From assembly GCF_001014615.2 (NCBI RefSeq), contig NZ_LBCQ02000005.1, forward strand, positions 326,628 to 390,627: a stretch of DNA of 64,000 nt, in the 5' to 3' direction. Shown here piece after piece: positions 51,727 through 59,578 of the stretch. Positions within the stretch are counted from its first letter, which is position 1; each line of letters starts with the position of its first letter. Source of the DNA: Aquamicrobium sp. LC103 (lineage in GTDB: Bacteria; Pseudomonadota; Alphaproteobacteria; Rhizobiales; Rhizobiaceae). The position numbers were made by a program, and so were the translations under genes. Under the pieces are notes generated by a model. It did no database searches and was not told the origin of the DNA. It worked only from the letters and a program-made list of their open reading frames with translations.

Positions 51727-52425
51727 TCAGATTACAACGATTGGTGCGCCAGCCGGCACACGCTCGTAAAGATCAATAATGTCCTGGTTGATCAGGCGCA
51801 CGCAACCCGATGACATCGACTGCCCTATCGACCACCATTCTGGAGAACCATGGACGCGATAAAGCGTGTCCTGACCGTCCTTGAAGATGTAGAGCGCGCG
51901 AGCGCCTAATGGATTAGTCGGACCGCCTTCTTGTCCGTTGGTGTACTTCACCAGTTCCGGTCGGCGAGCAATCATCTCGGCTGGCGGGGTCCAGACCGGC
52001 CATTTCTTTTTGTATTGGATGCCTGCTCGACCTGACCATTCAAAACCTGCCTTGCCAATGCCGACACCGTAGCGAATGGCATCGCCGCCAGGTTGGGTCA
52101 GGTAAAGCAGGTGTTCCTTAGTATCGACGACTATCGTGCCGGGAGCTTCACCCGTTCTGTCAGGCACGATCTGGCGCCGGTATTTCGCAGGGACCTTTTG
52201 ATAAGGCACGGCCGGCAGTGAGTATGGACCTTCGGAGATTGCCGCATACATCTTTTCCGGGTCGGTGATGTTCGGATCAACGCTGATCGACGGGCGAATA
52301 GCTCCAGTGGTCGTGTAGTCCAAATTGAGAGTATCGCCGAGGTTCATCACCTGGCTGCAGCCGGCCGCCAGTGGAAGCCCTGCAAGTCCAAGCAAAACAC
52401 CGCGGCGGTTCAGAATTTTCGACAT
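51727..52425 (-). CDS. L,D-transpeptidase (YkuD) with Tat/lipoprotein signal, prophage cargo
   Basis: A 232-residue protein. The N-terminus MSKILNRRGVLLGLAGLPLAAGC joins a twin-arginine-like NRRGVLL with a lipobox LAAGC (Cys about residue 23). The YkuD domain covers residues about 95-232, with GTIVVDTKEHLLYL, the catalytic His in RVHGSPEW and Cys in MSSGCVRLINQD. Such enzymes make 3-3 peptidoglycan crosslinks or attach lipoproteins to the wall. It is leftward within the tail module, between the tape measure and a tail gene. Confidence 0.9.
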   Translation of the reverse strand: MSKILNRRGVLLGLAGLPLAAGCSQVMNLGDTLNLDYTTTGAIRPSISVDPNITDPEKMYAAISEGPYSLPAVPYQKVPAKYRRQIVPDRTGEAPGTIVVDTKEHLLYLTQPGGDAIRYGVGIGKAGFEWSGRAGIQYKKKWPVWTPPAEMIARRPELVKYTNGQEGGPTNPLGARALYIFKDGQDTLYRVHGSPEWWSIGQSMSSGCVRLINQDIIDLYERVPAGAPIVVI

Positions 52426-52515
52426 CTAAGCATGCCCCCGTTCAGTGAACGCAAATAGCTGAACATGATTAACAAAACATAAGATGTCGGACGTTAGATC
52501 GAGAGCAGTTTGCTA

Positions 52516-53145
52516 ATGGCAATCACCTATCCCCTCGACTTTCTGGACCTGTTTTCCGGTTGGTCGACTGAGTTCGATCCCCTCCACAGGCAGGAGCAAA
52601 GTCGGCAGGCGAACGGCCGAACGCTGGTCAAAGACCTCGGCTCGCCGCTGTGGCGCACTACGTTTCAGTCGAGAAGCATGGCGCCGAACGAGCTGGATGG
52701 TTGGCGCGCCCGCCTCTCTACGCTTGAGGATGGGTTGCAGGAGTTCAGAGCGTGGCCGAAGTCGCGCTGCTACCCGATCGCCTATCCGCGCGGCATCGGC
52801 ATGGGGACCGTCGCTGGCGCCCAGGTCGACACGATCAACGCGAACCGCAAGGCCATCGGCATATCTGGCCTTTCGGCGGGATACAGGCTTTCGGTCGGCG
52901 ACTATCTCCGCATCGGCACCGCCGACCTTCACCGCGTCGTAGAGGCGCGCGTTGCCAATGCCAGCGGCGTTGCCACGCAATTCGAGGTGCGGCCGCACCT
53001 GTGGCCTCTGGCGGCCGTCGGACAGCCGGTCTCGCTGGTCAAGCCGTACTGCCTGATGACGGCCGTGCCGGGCAGCATCACCACCACGGCGGACGCGGCC
53101 ACCGGACGGGGCGTCATCTCCTTTCAGGCAATCGAAAGCCGGTAG
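52516..53145 (+). CDS. Phage minor tail protein
   Basis: A 209-residue protein immediately after the tape measure region: MAITYPLDFLDLFSGWSTEF, LWRTTFQSRSMAPNELDGWR, VGDYLRIGTADLHRVVEARV. The order (tape measure, this, hub-like protein, tail tip) fits a distal-tail protein, but no named family is recognised. I chose the ATG at 52516 rather than the TTG at 52510. Confidence 0.7.
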   Translation: MAITYPLDFLDLFSGWSTEFDPLHRQEQSRQANGRTLVKDLGSPLWRTTFQSRSMAPNELDGWRARLSTLEDGLQEFRAWPKSRCYPIAYPRGIGMGTVAGAQVDTINANRKAIGISGLSAGYRLSVGDYLRIGTADLHRVVEARVANASGVATQFEVRPHLWPLAAVGQPVSLVKPYCLMTAVPGSITTTADAATGRGVISFQAIESR

Positions 53146-53170
53146 AGCAACCAATCACCAGGAGAACATC

Positions 53171-53431
53171 ATGAAGCGCAGGACATTCCTCGCGATGCTC
53201 GGCCTTGCGCCGGCGGCGGGCATCGTTGCGAAGGCGGCGGAGGCCGCTCCGGTCATAGGCAATGTCGATTTCGATTTGCCGAAAGTCATCGCTTCACATC
53301 GCGCCAACATCGGCTCGGTCACGGCCAGTCTTACTCGCAGCCCTGGCGGCATGCGGCTGGAAACGAAACCCGATGGCACCTCCCGCATCGTGTTTGAAGC
53401 CGACCAATTCGAAGTTCCTGCCTCCATCTGA
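53171..53431 (+). CDS. Tat-signal protein with a tail-tip-like C-terminal segment
   Basis: An 86-residue protein. MKRRTFLAMLGLAPAAGIVA is a twin-arginine signal with probable cleavage after AEA (residue about 26). Residues 45-56 (ANIGSVTASLTR) and 72-80 (RIVFEADQF) match two stretches of the C-terminus of the tail-tip protein at 54564 (ANIGTVTAGLIR, residues about 851-862; RAVFEADQF, about 819-827). Its stop shares a base with the next tail gene start (TGATG). An exported mimic of the tail tip, or a chaperoned tip subunit, are the options. Confidence 0.6.
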   Translation: MKRRTFLAMLGLAPAAGIVAKAAEAAPVIGNVDFDLPKVIASHRANIGSVTASLTRSPGGMRLETKPDGTSRIVFEADQFEVPASI

Positions 53432-54117
53432 TGCGCTATCTCTCTCCCCAGAACGCCGCCGCTCTCGCGGGGCGGCGGCTCGTCGCACGCGACTTCCTCT
53501 GGATCGTGGCGCGCGACCGAAGCACCGGCAATCCGTTTCCCTACGGCTTCTGGTCTGATGTCGGCGACGTGTCGGCGCAGGTGCTCCTGCCCGAGACCGG
53601 CGTCCCGACGCTGCGCAATTTCGAGGGCTCGGGCAGCCTGATCAGCGTCAGCGACATCGTGGCGGTCAACAATGTCACCGTGCGCACCGTCACGGTGGAG
53701 ATGTCGCAGATCGACCCGGCCGTCGAGAACATCGTTCGGGGCTATGATCTGAAACAGGCCAAGGTGGAAATCTACCGCGGGCTTTTCAGCGTCAGTTCCC
53801 GCCAGCTCGTGGCACCGGCGCCTTGCCGCTTCGACGGGTTCGTCGATGAGGTCGAGATCAGGACGCCGGCCGAGAACGAGGCCGGCTCGATCACGCTCAC
53901 CTGCACCTCGCATACACAGGAGATGACGCGGGCGAATGCAGACACCCGCAGCGACGACAGCCAGAGGAAGCGCTTGGCGACCGACAACTTCTTTCAGGAC
54001 GTGTCTGTCGTCGGCGATTGGGAAATGCCTTGGGGCACCAAGAGCATCAAGGTCGAAGGCGCCGCTAAGAGCCAGCAGTCGACACAAGTCGTTCTGCAAG
54101 GGACGCCGCGCAAATGA
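53431..54117 (+). CDS. Tail hub-like protein (DUF2163-like)
   Basis: A 228-residue beta-rich protein: LVARDFLWIVARDRSTGNPF, YGFWSDVGDVSAQVLLPETG, FDGFVDEVEIRTPAENEAGS, ITLTCTSHTQEM. Size and position before the tail-tip gene resemble the DUF2163/hub proteins of GTA-like tails. Overlaps both neighbours. Confidence 0.65.
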   Translation: MRYLSPQNAAALAGRRLVARDFLWIVARDRSTGNPFPYGFWSDVGDVSAQVLLPETGVPTLRNFEGSGSLISVSDIVAVNNVTVRTVTVEMSQIDPAVENIVRGYDLKQAKVEIYRGLFSVSSRQLVAPAPCRFDGFVDEVEIRTPAENEAGSITLTCTSHTQEMTRANADTRSDDSQRKRLATDNFFQDVSVVGDWEMPWGTKSIKVEGAAKSQQSTQVVLQGTPRK

Positions 54118-54545
54118 TCAGGCCGGCGACGTCGGCCGATAAGCTGCCGGTCCTCCGCATGGCACGAGATTTCCATGCCGCCTCGGGGATGCCGTTCCGC
54201 TTCTATCCGGCCTTTGCGGAAGCGATCTTCAAGGCGTGCCTGGAGGATGACGACAGGCTTTGCCTCGTGCTCGACCTCGGCGGTGCTCGAGGTGTGCTTG
54301 CAGCACAGGCAGCGCCGCATTCGTTTGGCCCGGTGAAGGTGGCGACGGAAACCATGTGGTGGATCGATCCAGCGCATCGCGGGCGCTGGGCCGGCAAGAT
54401 GCTGGCGCCCTATGAGGCATGGGCGCATGAGCGCGGCTGCGCCTTCATCAACATGGTCGGTCTCGGCTCCGATCCGCTGCCGGCCACGCTCTACCAGCGC
54501 CGCGGCTATGTCGCGGCCGAAACGCATTTCATCAAGCCGCTCTAG
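54114..54545 (+). CDS. GNAT-family N-acetyltransferase-like protein in the tail module
   Basis: A 143-residue protein: MIRPATSADKLPVLRMARDF, the acetyl-CoA loop in WWIDPAHRGRWAGKMLAPYE and the C-terminal ATLYQRRGYVAAETHFI. The GNAT fold is clear though the canonical Q/R-x-x-G-x-G/A loop is altered (RGRWAG). ATGA overlap with the hub-like gene and 18 bases before the tail-tip gene show it belongs to the tail operon. Possible roles are modification of a tail protein or of a host target. Confidence 0.8.
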   Translation: MIRPATSADKLPVLRMARDFHAASGMPFRFYPAFAEAIFKACLEDDDRLCLVLDLGGARGVLAAQAAPHSFGPVKVATETMWWIDPAHRGRWAGKMLAPYEAWAHERGCAFINMVGLGSDPLPATLYQRRGYVAAETHFIKPL

Positions 54546-54563
54546 GCGATCTCAGGTTAATCG

Positions 54564-57215
54564 ATGGCTCTTTTCACGTCGGCCGGCATAGCTGGCCTGC
54601 TTGGCATATCGACGTCGATCTTCACGTCGGTGAGCGCGTTCGCGCTGAATGCCGCCGTCGGCATCGGCCTGAACCTTGCCGCACAGGCGCTTGCCGGCCA
54701 GCCGCAGCGCGAGGCCTTTTCCATCCGTGGTCGCATCGAGGCGGCCGGGGACGTTTCCCGCTCGATCCTGCTCGGCCGCACGACGACGGCCGGGTCGCTC
54801 GTCTACCACACCACGTGGGGCAAGGCCGGCAAGACCCCGAACGCCTACTATACGCAGGTCGTCGCGCTCTCGGACGTACCGGTCACCGGCCTCGTCCAGA
54901 TGTGGGTGAACGGTGAGCCGGTCACGATCGACACGAGCAACACGTCGTATTCGCAAGGCTTCCCGGTCAACGAATATCGCATTGGCTCGAACCGCAATCA
55001 TATGTGGGTGCGGTTCTACGATGGCACCCAGACCACCGCCGATAGCTTCCTCGTCAATGAGGTCTCGAATAGCGCCAGGCCGTACCAGAGCACGCGCGTT
55101 GGACGCGGCGTCGCCTATGCGGTCGTCACCTCGCAGGTGAATGACGAGCTCTTCACGAGCCTTCCGCAGTTCAAGTTCACGGTACAGGGCGCGCGACTCT
55201 ACGACCCGTCGCGTGACACCACGGTCGGTGGCACCGGCACCCAGCGCTGGAACGACCCGGCAACGTGGGGCGGCGACGGTGACGACCTGCCAGCGGTCCA
55301 GATCTACAATCTGCTGCGCGGCTTCTCCTACAGCGGCACATGGCTCTACGGCCTGCAAAGCACATCGGCGGCGCGTCTTCCGGCCACCGAGTGGATCGCA
55401 CAAATCAACAAGTGCCGCCTTGTCGTCGACGGGCCGGGACAAGGACCGCAGTACATGACCGGCGGCGAGCTGCTGGTCTCGACGGAGCTTGGCACGGCGA
55501 CAGAGGCCTTGCTGACTGGCTGCCAGGGCCGGCTTGCCGAGATCGGCGGCCTCTACAAGCTCCACGTTGGCGAGCCGGGTGCCTCGGTCTTCTCGTTCTC
55601 TGACGGCGACATCATCTCGACCGAAGAGCAGTCGTTCTCGCCGTTCTTCGGGCTCGCCGATACGATCAACGGCATCAGCGCGACCTATGTCGAGCCGGCA
55701 GAAGCATGGAACGTCAAGGCCGCGCCGTCGCTCTATCGTCCTGACTATGAGGCTGAAGACGGCAATCGCCGGCTGATGGCCGACGTCAAGATGGACATGG
55801 TCTATCGGTCGCAGCAGGTGCAGCGACTGATGAAGTCAGCCCTGCTGGAGGCGCGGCGCGCGCGGCGCCACACGCTGGTATTGCCGCCTTCCGCCTGGCA
55901 GCTCGAGCCCGGTGACGTGATCGACTGGACGTCGCCGCGCAACGGTTACGTGACCAAGCTGTTCCGCGTTGACGGCGTGACCGACAAGGCCAATCTCGAC
56001 GTGATGGTCGACATCACCGAGATCGATCCGAGCGACTACGACTGGAACCCGGCGACCGATTACACGCCGCCGACATTCGGCCCGACCGGCCCGATGCGGC
56101 CGCCGCCGCAGGTGCTGACCGGCTTCGGTGCCTTTCCGCATATCGTCTATGACGACAACGGCATTCCGCGCCGCCCGGCGATACTGCTCACTTGGCCGTG
56201 GGACGCTGAGGAAGACGTCGATATCATCGGCGTCGAGTTCGAGATCAGGCGTCAGTCTACTCAGGTCGTCGAATATCGCGACCGCACCGATGAACCCACC
56301 GCCGGTCAAGTCATCCTCGCGCCGTTCTCACTGGTGCAGGTCACCACCTATGAGGTGCGGGCGCGGTTCATTCCGCGTTCGGCCCGGCCGATGGCGTGGA
56401 GCGGCTGGATACCAGTCACCACGGACGACGTGAAGCTTGCGCCGAATCTGGACTTCGATCCCTATCAGGGTCTGGTCGGGTTTGATCAGTTGGAGCAAGA
56501 CCTCGCCAAGTATCAGGATTTCATGGGCGGCAGCGTCCGCGAACTGATCAGGCAAGTCCAGAATCTCAACCAGTGGGTGACCGACCAAGGCTGGGGCAAC
56601 GAATACCAGTTCGGAGAGATCAGGAAGCAGCTTACCGCGACTTTCAACAATGCTCGGGCGGAATGGAAGCTCGATGTCAATGTCGTCGCGGCGCAGAACT
56701 TCGCCCTGTCGCAGCGCGTCGAGCAATTGGATGCCGAGGTCTTCGACCCGGTAACCGGCCTTCCGGCTGTAGCCGGTGCGGTCGATATCCTGCGGGTGGA
56801 GGTGAATGGGCTCGACGGAGAAATCGAGGCCGTCTCTCAGTCGCTGTCGCAGCTCACCACAGAGGTGAACGGCATCGCGTCGAGTGTGACCATTCGAGGC
56901 GAGGCGGGCTCGTCTCCCGGCGGTGGTTGGTCGCGCTACGGCGTGCAGGTCAAGACTGGCTCGGGAAGCACCTGGTCGTCGGCGGCTTTCTACCTCGACA
57001 CCAATGGCAGCCTGAGCCGGGCCGTGTTCGAGGCGGATCAGTTCATCGTCGTGGCGGGCGGCAATCTGAACAACCCGTTCGTCATCGACGGAACCGCGGT
57101 TCGCATGAACGTCGCGAACATCGGCACCGTCACGGCCGGTCTGATCCGAGGCGCCTCCAACAATCTGCAGGTCCAGCTTAACAATGACCGCATTCTGATC
57201 ATCGACGGTACTTGA
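54564..57215 (+). CDS. Tail-tip/host-specificity protein (lambda J-like)
   Basis: An 883-residue protein. A hydrophobic N-terminus (LLGISTSIFTSVSAFALNAA) is followed by the J-like body (GRTTTAGSLVYHTTWGKAGK, TLVLPPSAWQLEPGDVIDWT), fibronectin-like segments and a C-terminal DUF1983-like region (about residues 700-883, with NVVAAQNFALSQRVEQLDAE). The extreme C-terminus should contact the host receptor. Parts of it recur in the Tat-signal protein at 53171. Its stop overlaps the next start. Confidence 0.9.
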   Translation: MALFTSAGIAGLLGISTSIFTSVSAFALNAAVGIGLNLAAQALAGQPQREAFSIRGRIEAAGDVSRSILLGRTTTAGSLVYHTTWGKAGKTPNAYYTQVVALSDVPVTGLVQMWVNGEPVTIDTSNTSYSQGFPVNEYRIGSNRNHMWVRFYDGTQTTADSFLVNEVSNSARPYQSTRVGRGVAYAVVTSQVNDELFTSLPQFKFTVQGARLYDPSRDTTVGGTGTQRWNDPATWGGDGDDLPAVQIYNLLRGFSYSGTWLYGLQSTSAARLPATEWIAQINKCRLVVDGPGQGPQYMTGGELLVSTELGTATEALLTGCQGRLAEIGGLYKLHVGEPGASVFSFSDGDIISTEEQSFSPFFGLADTINGISATYVEPAEAWNVKAAPSLYRPDYEAEDGNRRLMADVKMDMVYRSQQVQRLMKSALLEARRARRHTLVLPPSAWQLEPGDVIDWTSPRNGYVTKLFRVDGVTDKANLDVMVDITEIDPSDYDWNPATDYTPPTFGPTGPMRPPPQVLTGFGAFPHIVYDDNGIPRRPAILLTWPWDAEEDVDIIGVEFEIRRQSTQVVEYRDRTDEPTAGQVILAPFSLVQVTTYEVRARFIPRSARPMAWSGWIPVTTDDVKLAPNLDFDPYQGLVGFDQLEQDLAKYQDFMGGSVRELIRQVQNLNQWVTDQGWGNEYQFGEIRKQLTATFNNARAEWKLDVNVVAAQNFALSQRVEQLDAEVFDPVTGLPAVAGAVDILRVEVNGLDGEIEAVSQSLSQLTTEVNGIASSVTIRGEAGSSPGGGWSRYGVQVKTGSGSTWSSAAFYLDTNGSLSRAVFEADQFIVVAGGNLNNPFVIDGTAVRMNVANIGTVTAGLIRGASNNLQVQLNNDRILIIDGT

Positions 57216-57628
57216 TGGCAAATCGCGTCATTCTCGGTGCCTTCGACGGCACCTATGTCCTTCGGGTCTCCCGGCCGGGGTTCAACGTTCTGAGCACCGG
57301 TCTCCCGAACGAAAGCCTGGTTTTCGACAGCCGCTGGGTGGAGTCGTCGAATATCTTCATGCAGGGCGCGGTTTCGCCGGTAAATCCCCCGCCATGGAAC
57401 ATTGATATCCCTTTCGGAACGACCTTCGCGCTCCCGCCAGTGATCCTATATGCGGTAACCGACGATGGCGGCGGGACATATAATGTCTACGAAAACGTCG
57501 GCACTCATGTCCGGATCAACGGGGCCACGAACGGAGCAGGTCCGATCACCAGCTTCCGCATCGGCTTTGACGTCGCGCAATACAACCAGATCGTCCATTA
57601 CTATGTGCTGAGGAACTTCCATGGCTAA
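57215..57628 (+). CDS. Tandem tail-associated paralogue 1
   Basis: A 137-residue protein starting MANRVILGAFDGTYVLRVSR followed by PGFNVLSTG. The first 30 residues and the final strand (IVHYYVLRNF) are shared with the two genes that follow; the middle is unique. TGATG coupling to the tail-tip gene implies a virion role, probably a tip-attached receptor-binding or fibre-accessory protein. Confidence 0.65.
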   Translation: MANRVILGAFDGTYVLRVSRPGFNVLSTGLPNESLVFDSRWVESSNIFMQGAVSPVNPPPWNIDIPFGTTFALPPVILYAVTDDGGGTYNVYENVGTHVRINGATNGAGPITSFRIGFDVAQYNQIVHYYVLRNFHG

Positions 57629-57995
57629 CCGCGTCGTGCTCGGCAGCCGTGGCGCCACGACCGGGCTATACATCTCAAAGCCGGGGTTCAACGCCTTGAC
57701 CGCAGCGATCGGCAGCATGCTCCTCTCGACCGATGAGCCGCCCTTTCAGGTTCTGCAGAGGGGAATTCTTGGCCTCGCAAGCGGCGGCAATCTCGTGTCG
57801 CATCCGAGCCTTGGCTACAAGCCATATACCATGGTGTTTCCGACGGATGAGCGGTGGCTGACCGACACTACCGAGCCATATATCAGGTTCTGGATCACGC
57901 ATCCGTCTCTCACTTCGGTAAGGATCACAACAGATTCTGGGTGGCCCGCCGGATGGCAGATTGGCTACGCCATCACCACATTGGCGCTGACCTGA
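57621..57995 (+). CDS. Tandem tail-associated paralogue 2
   Basis: A 124-residue protein starting MANRVVLGSRGATTGLYISK followed by PGFNALTAA. It overlaps paralogue 1 by eight bases. It differs from its sisters after residue 35. Confidence 0.62.
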   Translation: MANRVVLGSRGATTGLYISKPGFNALTAAIGSMLLSTDEPPFQVLQRGILGLASGGNLVSHPSLGYKPYTMVFPTDERWLTDTTEPYIRFWITHPSLTSVRITTDSGWPAGWQIGYAITTLALT

Positions 57996-57996
57996 C

Positions 57997-58368
57997 ATGG
58001 CAAACCGTGTTCTTTTGGACGTGAACGGCCTGAAGGTTTCGAAGCCCGGCTTCAACGTGCTGAACGCAAGCAATCTCAACCTGCAGTTCATCTCGATTGC
58101 TTCGCAGCTTCCGAAGCTAATGGGCGGCTCGGTGCATCGTGGTTCCGCCGGGCCTTCCGATGTCTATTATGGGAAGACCTTCACCGGCATTCCGCTGGTT
58201 TTCTGGACCCCTTCGTTTGGAGACCATTTCAACCGAGATGGTTGGCTCCTTTGCGGGACGACGGAGTACTTCTACGCCCAAGCGTTCGTCTACCCCGACC
58301 GAATTCGCTTCATCCACCGCACGTCCAACATCACCTTCCGCTACATCGTCTGGGACTTCAGCACATGA
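57997..58368 (+). CDS. Tandem tail-associated paralogue 3
   Basis: A 123-residue protein starting MANRVLLDVNGLKVSKPGFN followed by VLNAS. It ends with NITFRYIVWDF, like the final strand of paralogue 1. One base separates it from paralogue 2 and its stop overlaps the next start (ATGA). Confidence 0.62.
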   Translation: MANRVLLDVNGLKVSKPGFNVLNASNLNLQFISIASQLPKLMGGSVHRGSAGPSDVYYGKTFTGIPLVFWTPSFGDHFNRDGWLLCGTTEYFYAQAFVYPDRIRFIHRTSNITFRYIVWDFST

Positions 58369-59030
58369 TCGTTGAGCACGACGCCGACGGGCGCATTCTG
58401 CACGTCATCAATGACCCGGTCGCCGAGGAGGTGCGCGAATTCTATCTCGCGAACCGTCCCTGCTTCGAGGTTGCGCCGACGCCGTGGCCTCTTGAGCAGG
58501 ACATCGACCATGCGACGGGCGAGCCGCTGTTCGAGCAGGCCGTTGACCCGGAAACCGGCGAGGTGATGTTCGAACCGGCGATCGACCCCGAAACGGGCGA
58601 GCAGATCTTCGCGCCTGACATCGACGAGGTGACCGGCGAGCCTCGGCTTGGCGAGGACGGGGAGCCGATCATGCTCCCGGCCGTTCGCCCGGTCATGGTG
58701 CCGGTGATGATCTCCAACGGCTTCGACTTCGCAAAGGTCGATTTGCTGCGGGACTATGTGCTCGACGGCGCGGTGACCGCCCGCCCGACATTGAGGGTGC
58801 CGGAAACGGTGGAGATCGTCGCGGATGGTGCCGACGAGCACGTCATCGAGGGCCTGCCCGATCCATGCCAAGCGCTCGTCGATGGCGAGGAGATGGAAAT
58901 CACCGGCGGATCGCTGGCAATTTCCTCGGACATGCCGGCCGAATACGTCATCCGCTTTGATCAATGGCCGTTCATGCCGGCCGAGACGAAGGTGATCGCC
59001 CGTGCGCCTCAACCTCTCGAAGAACCTTGA
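58365..59030 (+). CDS. Acidic repeat-containing tail-region protein
   Basis: A 221-residue, strongly acidic protein. Residues about 46-98 hold four repeats of about 13 residues of the form I/V-D-x-x-T-G-E-x-x-F (DHATGEPLF, DPETGEVMF, DPETGEQIF, DEVTGEPRL). The C-terminal part is beta-rich (VPETVEIVADGADEH). Lies between the paralogue trio and the fibre genes; probably a fibre-assembly or tail-fibre accessory protein. Function unknown. Confidence 0.6.
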   Translation: MIVEHDADGRILHVINDPVAEEVREFYLANRPCFEVAPTPWPLEQDIDHATGEPLFEQAVDPETGEVMFEPAIDPETGEQIFAPDIDEVTGEPRLGEDGEPIMLPAVRPVMVPVMISNGFDFAKVDLLRDYVLDGAVTARPTLRVPETVEIVADGADEHVIEGLPDPCQALVDGEEMEITGGSLAISSDMPAEYVIRFDQWPFMPAETKVIARAPQPLEEP

Positions 59031-59367
59031 GCCGCTACGCGCGGCGGCATTGGCAGAGATTGATCGCCATGCCGAGAATCTGCGCGCCGCCTATGTCACC
59101 GTGACGCCCGGCCAGGCGCTCGTCTACGAGCAGAAGCGCCGCGAGGCAGAGGCGGTAATGTCGGGGGGCACCGATGCGCCTCACATTGCCGCTGAAGCCG
59201 AAATGAACGGAATCTCGATCGAAGAACAGGCGAGGGCAGTGATCGCCGCCTCCGACAAGTGGCGCGCGGCCTCCGTAGCGATCGAGACGCGCCGTCTTTC
59301 CGCCAAGGCGGCGGTACGCGCCGCCACCAACCCCGCCGATATCGAAGCCGCCACGGCGCTCATCTAG
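59002..59367 (+). CDS. Hypothetical tail-fibre-region protein
   Basis: A 121-residue helical protein (LEPLRAAALAEIDRHAENLR, VYEQKRREAEAVM, KAAVRAATNPADIEAATALI). The pattern resembles DUF4376-like C-terminal parts of tail fibre assembly proteins. GTG start at 59002, overlapping the preceding gene by 29 bases. Confidence 0.55.
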   Translation: MRLNLSKNLEPLRAAALAEIDRHAENLRAAYVTVTPGQALVYEQKRREAEAVMSGGTDAPHIAAEAEMNGISIEEQARAVIAASDKWRAASVAIETRRLSAKAAVRAATNPADIEAATALI

Positions 59368-59377
59368 CGAGACCATC

Positions 59378-59578
59378 ATGTCAGAGATGAAGATCGACCC
59401 GGTAGTCGCCTACCGGGAACTCCAAGTGCAATTCGAATTCCTGCGCCAGCGTAACCTCGTCCTAGCACAGCAACTGGACGTCGCATCCAAGGAACTCGAG
59501 GAATTGAAGCCGAAGAAGGCGGAAAAGAAGACCGTCGTTCTTCCGGCGAAGGAGGTGGGCAATGTCGGCACCGCTTAG
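59378..59578 (+). CDS. Small coiled-coil protein
   Basis: A 66-residue protein, almost entirely one helix (YRELQVQFEFLRQRNLVLAQ, QLDVASKELEELKPKKAEKK) with a lysine-rich tail. Overlaps the fibre gene by 17 bases. Possibly a trimerising or chaperone factor for the fibre. Confidence 0.55.
   Translation: MSEMKIDPVVAYRELQVQFEFLRQRNLVLAQQLDVASKELEELKPKKAEKKTVVLPAKEVGNVGTA

Noticed and set aside
54229..54420. Small minus-strand frames within the GNAT gene
   Set aside because: Antisense shadows of a gene with clear GNAT features and operon overlap.
39991..57215. Gene transfer agent cluster instead of a prophage
   Set aside because: The tail chaperones and hub look GTA-like, but an integrase, regulators, replication origin, cargo genes and full HK97 packaging genes are present, so a temperate phage is the better reading.
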